Source: Antedon mediterranea (lineage: Eukaryota; Echinodermata; Crinoidea; Comatulida; Antedonidae). From it: 64,000 nucleotides of DNA. The notes below the pieces were generated by a model. That model did not search any database. It was not told the origin of the DNA and was given only the letters and a program-made list of their open reading frames with translations. Below are positions 57,840 to 64,000 of this stretch, in pieces. Numbering within the stretch: position 1 is the first letter of the stretch; every line of letters begins with the position of its first letter. The stretch is from NCBI RefSeq assembly GCF_964355755.1, contig NC_092675.1, positions 16,629,312 through 16,693,311 on the forward strand. The letters run 5' to 3'. Both the position numbers and the translations under genes were made by a program.

Positions 57840-58500
57840 TAAAAATGTTGATGTGTTAGGCCTACTCGACTATGGGGCGCCAAAACAGCAACTGTATAAT
57901 GTTTGTTAAACACCCGTAGATGCTTTACGTTACGATGCTTGGCACAATCTGTAGCCTACCCCTGGGCACTAGTAATTGATTGTCAAGGCACGCGTCACAA
58001 AGTCACATGTCTTGTTATATCTTTCCTCTCAGCGTCAGAACATGAGTCGAGCTCGGTTTATATTGTCATTCTAACAAATTAACGTAAAACTTAAAACAAA
58101 AATGATTTCGGATGAACCAAATGACGTCTTCACAAACATTAACATTAGTGTTTGTTGGTGGAATACCGAATACGTACACTACATTACCTATCTTATTTTG
58201 GGGCTACGCAACCGGTATAAGGCAGGAACCAATATCATTTTATTTTGAATATCTGTGTATTAATTACAAAACCACAATCATATCCATATTATGTTTCATA
58301 CATAGGTGGCACTTTTTACAATCAATATGCCAACATGAATTATCATATCAATGTTTGATGCATTTATTATAAGGTGTTTAATGCACATAAAAGACTACTG
58401 TATCACCATCTCCGTCAATGTATTTTAATGAACATAGACTCATTTAATGCACATTATAAAGAAATGCACCATGTGTTTTATGCAAATGCATTTAGAGTTC

Positions 58501-58631
58501 TAGATGTCCATGTGTTTAGTGCACACACTTACAGAGACTATCCAGTCATGTGAATACACATAAGCCTAGATGTCCATGTTTTTAGTGCACACACTTACAG
58601 AGACTATCCAGTCATGTGAATACACATAAGC
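58501..58631. repeat. 66-bp tandem duplication
   Basis: Two almost identical copies of a unit containing TAGATGTCCATGT and CACACACTTACAGAGACTAT. Confidence 0.9.
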
Positions 58632-59547
58632 ACTGTACACGCCAATCATGTCATGTATTATCAACTCATTAGATGTCGTCTGTTTACAATAATATTAAAT
58701 TATGCTCTTGATTCGCTTGCAATTATAGTATGTCCGATGAGTTTGCTCAACACAGTACACAATCAATTGAATAAATAATTTGAAAATCATCAGATAATCT
58801 TAGACTATAATGAAGTAGGTAGACCTACATCCGTCTTTCAATAACGCCATGTAGAGATAGACCATTCTAATTTACTTTTTAATAGGCTTAAGATACTCCC
58901 AAAAATCTGCATTTTTAAAATAATGGTTACAATATTCAAGGAGCAATGTTTGATACCATATTGCCTCAGGGAGACGCTGTGTTTCCATGGCAACGAATAA
59001 CCATCAATTAAACAAAAATCTTATTGAAAGATTTGGACTGAGTCAGCGGAAGCTGCCGGCACTCAAAATTATACCTTTCGTTGAAGCAGCGGAAATGACA
59101 ACACACACCTATTAAATCTAAGTTAAAAATAGGACACATGTCAACTTTGACCCAGCTTTGACACTCAAAATGAGCATTTAAATAGTTCTACTGCTAGGAA
59201 ACTAGTTCTCAAGTGATGAGTGATGGGAGAGAGTATACAAAAATAGCTTATTAACCTTTGGAGTGTGGGTGAACGCCCATAAAGTTAATAGACACGCAAC
59301 AGTTGATTTGCAATCAACTGCCAATGTAATAGTTTCTCGATAATTTAGACAGAAGAAATATTAGCAACCAAATTACCATTATCGGTGCATTGTACGGTAT
59401 CAACGATAATCAACGTTTAAGACACCTTCCCCCCAGCCCAACGTTTTCCCATTATTTGGCGTACCTAATCACATTAGATGCACCAGGTCTATGTATTATA
59501 CTCAACATCCAACTAAAGATTATCCCACTGAGATGAAACTGTAACTG

Positions 59548-59640
59548 TAATTGCAACGCAAGTTGACCAATCACAAGCGATATTACTCAAACTGTCTTCC
59601 ATTGGTCAACTCGCTTGCGTTGCGTCCTCGTAGGAACCAA
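59548..59640. mobile_element. Deleted MITE of the TGGTTCCCACTAG family
   Basis: It keeps GCAACGCAAGT, GACCAATCACAAGCGA and TTGGTCAACTCGCTTGCGTT in the family order, with shortened ends. Confidence 0.6.
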
Positions 59641-59683
59641 TCGGGACTACCCGACAGAATAAGAGCTCACTGAAACTGTACAG

Positions 59684-59877
59684 AAGCCACTCACAATCGG
59701 CGTTATGAAAGCTCTGATTTCGGAAATCAGAATACGGTAAGCGTTCCGGAAGCATATTATTGGCATCCGTTAGTTTTGGACGAAGATATTGAGAAAGTTA
59801 GGTTCGTGTTGGCGAGTGTATCCGATATGAACCACAGAACTCTCATACCAGCAATCGATGCATTGTATTGCCTTTAG
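59684..59877 (+). CDS. Candidate terminal coding exon, phase-compatible with 55170-55278
   Basis: An open frame of 64 codons to TAG (59875-59877), entered in phase 1 after ctgtacag, continues the frame of exon 55170-55278. Peptides RRYESSDFGNQNT, YYWHPLVLDEDIEKVRFVL and IPAIDALYCL have balanced composition unlike surrounding AT-rich DNA. An internal gtaagc at 59735 could end a shorter exon. The acceptor's pyrimidine tract is weak and no family is recognised. Confidence 0.4.
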
Positions 59878-62800
59878 TGCCGCATTAGTATGAGAAATGT
59901 AATTTATTATGCATTTTGAGACGAAATAGTTAGGCTATGTATGTTTCTATCGTTAGGCCTGTTTAAACTTAAATATATCTATACATACATTCAACAAGTT
60001 GGTAGTAAGCAAACACTCATTAAACTATTCTGATAATTTAATTCCTGTCTTTAAAATAATATTTTGCGTTTATGTATATATAACGCATATGTAAGATAAT
60101 TGTTCTCAAATACAAACGCAGCGCTATATCAATTTAAATAATATATGAACATGTTATACTATTGTCAAGGCAAATAAACATGAGTAAATTATATAGATCA
60201 GATAGGTAAGCTATCCTCAAAATTCAATAATCAAATATAAAACATAAAGCTCATATTAAGCCTGCATTCTACTGAGAATTGCATAGGATATTAATAACAG
60301 ATCATGGTCACACGGGAATAGATATTATGCCAAATGAGACGTAGTTAACAACACATAAAATGATATAATCACACCGATTTTTAAACAACTGATGCTCTCC
60401 ATAGATTAGAAAATTATGCCGAGGCCCATATGGTTTCAAAGATATGACGACAGAATTAAATAACATTCTGTACAGGATGTGTTGAGTACCACCCTACCGT
60501 GTGTTGTCGTACGCACTTGTAACATAATATTTTTTAACAAATGGAAAGACCATTCTAACGTGAATTTAGGATATTGGGACACATTCGAAGTGATTGGCCA
60601 GCCTTTTACATTTATATTTTCGTAAATATTGAAACCCTTATATATTTAGTTAGTCCACTAGTAAGTTTAATCTCAAAGAAACACCGTTCGTATCCGATTG
60701 ATATAATATTGAATTTCAAAACGTATAGCTACTGGCTCATTGTCATGTTATATAATTTCTTTAAAATACCGGTATTTTATTATTGAAGTGTATTCTTTCT
60801 ACATTTGATCAATGTTACTTCCATTTGTTAATGAATTGCGTGCGTCATGGGCAGCAACTTTGTGGAGGCCTACATGATTGTAAACGGTATAAATTATTGA
60901 GTGTGTCAATTTCTCGGTAGATGCACAGAGATGCGAACTGCTTTAGAAAATTGCATTGTGATTCCACAGAGAAAAAGTACGGCAAATACATTTGAAAATT
61001 GTATCGACGTGAATATAAGACCTATAGTATCTGAATGCCTGTTTATTTTCGGTCCGGATAACACATTAATTGTGATTCAATCAATAGTTTTATATAAACA
61101 ACAGGCAGTTTCTGGTCTTATTAACCCAACATGTAGTGGAATAATGCATATGTTTATTGTTGTTTTGTTCTGCCAAAATCATGTGTAATTAATAGGCAGT
61201 CCATATGTTTTTTTGAATCGAGGACAGTTCTTCTGTGAGCGTTGAACACCAAGTGATAAATAACACCCGTCGTATATATAGATTCATGAAAATCGGTCCT
61301 CTTTTCCCGTTTCATGTGAATTTGTAGCAAGATTAAACATTTTTTCTTTATTTTTAACTAAATGTCAAACAAACACAGATTTCCATTTTAAAAAGCATGG
61401 CATTTTCTGAATAAAAGTGTTGTAATTATAGATGAATATGAATGTACCTCTCTCTTAAGCGATGAAATCAACCGGATTCCCAGTGCTGTATCCCTACATA
61501 GGCCTACTATATTTCCGAGGTAAATAGGAATATTTGGTATTACAGCATATCATTTATAACACATGTGGTGCCTGTATCATGTAAGGTTAGGTTATGTGTT
61601 GGCTACTAATAGATACAAGTGAAAGATACAGTACCGAGAATCGACTGTGAAAATCAATACGTAATAAAATAACGTAGGGCCTGCGGCCGAGACGATTACA
61701 AAGAAAGATTAGAATGTCACCATCCGTCCCCATTATTCCGTTGGGGCTCCGAATCCTGGGTATCTTGACCATGATAGGTAATGGATCAAACATTCAGTTT
61801 CTGCCTCAGAAACGATGAGCAAGAGACACACCGAATACAGGCCCGTAAGAAAAAAAACCAATATGATTAATGCCATTTCATGTCATCTTAAAATGGGAAT
61901 GACATTTATATAACATGCGAAGAGGCACAACAAGGTAGTAAATAATATGTTTGTATCTAAATACAAACTGGTTGACCTTAGGGTACTGGTGTTATATATT
62001 AAATTAGGACAAATTAATTTACATTTCGATTATGAGGTCTCATGAATCAGAAAATTATATTTTAAAAATCTACTTAGTAAAACTTCTTCTGCTGAACATT
62101 GTTATTCTAAATGTTAGATTACTGAATGACGTTGTGTGCAGACCACGTTAGAATTGGTTTAGTTTGCATTGATTTATTAGAAGTTCACTTTTATCTGTTG
62201 ATTGAACCTTAACATTTATTTTCATGTTCATAGGAACTGATATGATGTACATCGCTAATGATGTGTTGCTCATAATTGATGTTGTGTCCAAAGAATCATT
62301 ATGTACTTTAAAGTTCACGAACCAGTTCTTGATGCATATTTTATAGGCCTGATAATGTTCTTCCACTTAAGCAAATATCAGCCCATCAACATGGAAGTAC
62401 GGGCATGCACACTTATCACCTTAAAGATCCCATTTTTCTGATTAAAGATCATATGTATCTTCTAAGTATACTATATGCCTATAACCCGCAGTCGTGTTGC
62501 ATGCTGTACGGCAACCATCATCCAAGACAATGTAATGATTGATCTCTTCATTCAACTATTATGGCATGGATGGTTAGAATGTTTCGAAACTGAAACACTG
62601 TTCATTCTGATCAGAAACGTTCTTTATCAGACCTGCATTCTAATAGCCTAAATTGAAAGAAAAACCATGTTGAATTGTTAATTGTGTTCTGTTATTGAGA
62701 TATAGGTCTATCAGGGTATGCCCATGCAGGTTAGTTGCATACTAATAATAGGTATATTGTATTGAATAAATTCATCTTTCAAATATATTTAGTCCAGGTT

Positions 62801-64000
62801 TATTGTATTCCAAACACAGAGGGGTTACCGGTTATACACAGCTGCATTATATTTTTCAACGATACCGTTTCTTACAATGCTTAATTGTCGTAACTTTATG
62901 ATTCTGTAGAGTCAAAACTGCTTAAAATAGTTATTATTTACCCGATTAGATCTTTGATTTCACGGTGCCGATTTCGTTACTACATTACTATAGAATAAAC
63001 AGTATTCGGGAATAACATGCTAATAGGACGTCTTGTAATAGATTTACTGGTCATTTATTACGATTCTCTTGCAATGGAAGATGATGATGGTTGTATTAAT
63101 TGGGCTCGTAAATTTTTGTAGACTTCCATCCAATCTTAATTACAATCATGAATAACTAATGTGGAAAAACATTTAACGACAACAATTATTCTTTCCACCA
63201 TGATTGAATCACTGGGAAAAGTAAAAATAAAAAATGCTCCTTCATTGTACAATTTACGCCACTACCCAGTCTTTTGGCCATACATTGCAAGTCAAATCAA
63301 GTGCATTATTTTGTGTTTATTTTAAATTTTATTACGCACGTTCGGTTGATTAACCCGGATGTGGTATTGTTGTTCTTATAACTAAAAGAAAATCAACCTT
63401 AGTGTAATACCCAAAGGTTATACACGAGTACCCAGTTCAATGAACAGTAATCACAAATGTTTAATTATCAATAACTTGAAATATAGTACGGTACAGTACA
63501 TACAATGTCGATTCAATGTGTGTTTTCCATAAAATACTTTTGTTATTCAATCTCGTAGATTAAAATTGATAGTAAATTTTTTCTTGAATCTTGAATCATA
63601 CTTATTTCAAACAAACATTCAGTAACTGAGGTCCCCAACAGTATAATTATATTATATACGTTATAACATGAAAAGGCATGAAAAGCATAAAAAATGCAAG
63701 AAATGTTATTTAATGCGAATAGGAGGTAATATATGAGAACCGATATGGTAATAAGCTCCTATGTTATTTTTTAGTCCGATATCAGTCCTCAAACATACTT
63801 ATACTTACTTTTCTACTTATTTTTGCTTACCATTTCCTTAATGTAGGTTGTTGTGATAGGCCTCTAGAAATGTTAATGTATAATAACGTGCATTATTCCC
63901 GTATTGAGTTATTAAAAGTAATTTCTTCTAATTCTTCAAACGGAACAATTATGAAATACATAATTGCAATGTACACAGGATACATTACTATCACACATAT
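59878..64000. other. Repeat-poor, gene-free stretch
   Basis: No convincing exon, tandem array or TIR element was seen. Open frames here (for example 60901-61188) look accidental. It could be a long intron or regulatory flank. Confidence 0.45.

Noticed and set aside
58112-58372. 86-codon frame with hydrophobic content
   Set aside because: AT-rich, no splice or family support; probably chance.
60901-61188. 95-codon frame
   Set aside because: Weak start context, AT-rich codons and no recognisable domain.

Overview
The window is nuclear DNA of an animal: AT-rich, intron-rich, with GT-AG introns, a nuclear tRNA and many decayed transposons. Gene content (CARM1, SLC44A1, DOHH), dense MITE-like DNA transposons, decayed LINE fragments and scattered AGGCCTA/TAGGCCTA palindromes suggest a marine invertebrate deuterostome, most likely an echinoderm. 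That placement is inference. All genes were assembled by hand from reading frames, splice sites, intron phase and recalled family sequences; nothing was searched.

Layout. (1) 1-10,989, minus strand: the first four coding exons of CARM1 (PRMT4), which runs off the left edge. Intron 3 is mostly a 21-bp minisatellite. The 8.7-kb intron 1 is a transposon graveyard: a LINE split by a 1.7-kb PIF/Harbinger-like insertion with a TAA target duplication, a minus-strand LINE remnant, a 660-bp TIR element and a 2-kb inverted-repeat element holding another LINE remnant. (2) 10,990-14,367: divergent intergenic region with an inverted/tandem repeat cluster. (3) 14,368-41,054, plus strand: a complete SLC44A1 (choline transporter-like 1) gene in 16 coding exons, about 685 codons. 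It carries a duplicated, apparently mutually exclusive exon (14a/14b), a candidate alternative C-terminal exon and a NAGNAG acceptor. Its introns hold 34-, 18-, 53- and 69-bp tandem arrays and many MITEs. (4) 41,055-44,732: 3' flank with a LINE relic and a 1-kb inverted-repeat segment containing a tRNA-derived SINE. (5) 44,733-49,866, minus strand: a complete DOHH gene in four exons, 300 codons, with all four His-Glu metal ligands; intron 1 contains a hAT-like element with 8-bp target duplications and an unidentified GC-rich block. (6) 52,155-52,725, minus: a long terminal coding exon of an unrecognised gene. (7) 53,003-53,726: a SINE and a tRNA-Thr(AGU). (8) 55,170-59,877, plus: two phase-compatible candidate exons of an unrecognised gene. 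(9) 59,878-64,000: unique-looking, repeat-poor DNA without a convincing exon.

The named genes do not form a pathway: CARM1 is an arginine methyltransferase, SLC44A1 a choline transporter and DOHH completes hypusine on eIF5A. CARM1 and SLC44A1 are head to head; SLC44A1 and DOHH are tail to tail. The most interesting biology is the alternative exon structure of SLC44A1. The long repetitive reading frames near 0.4-1.0, 27.1-28.2 and 39.7-40.1 kb are minisatellites, not proteins.
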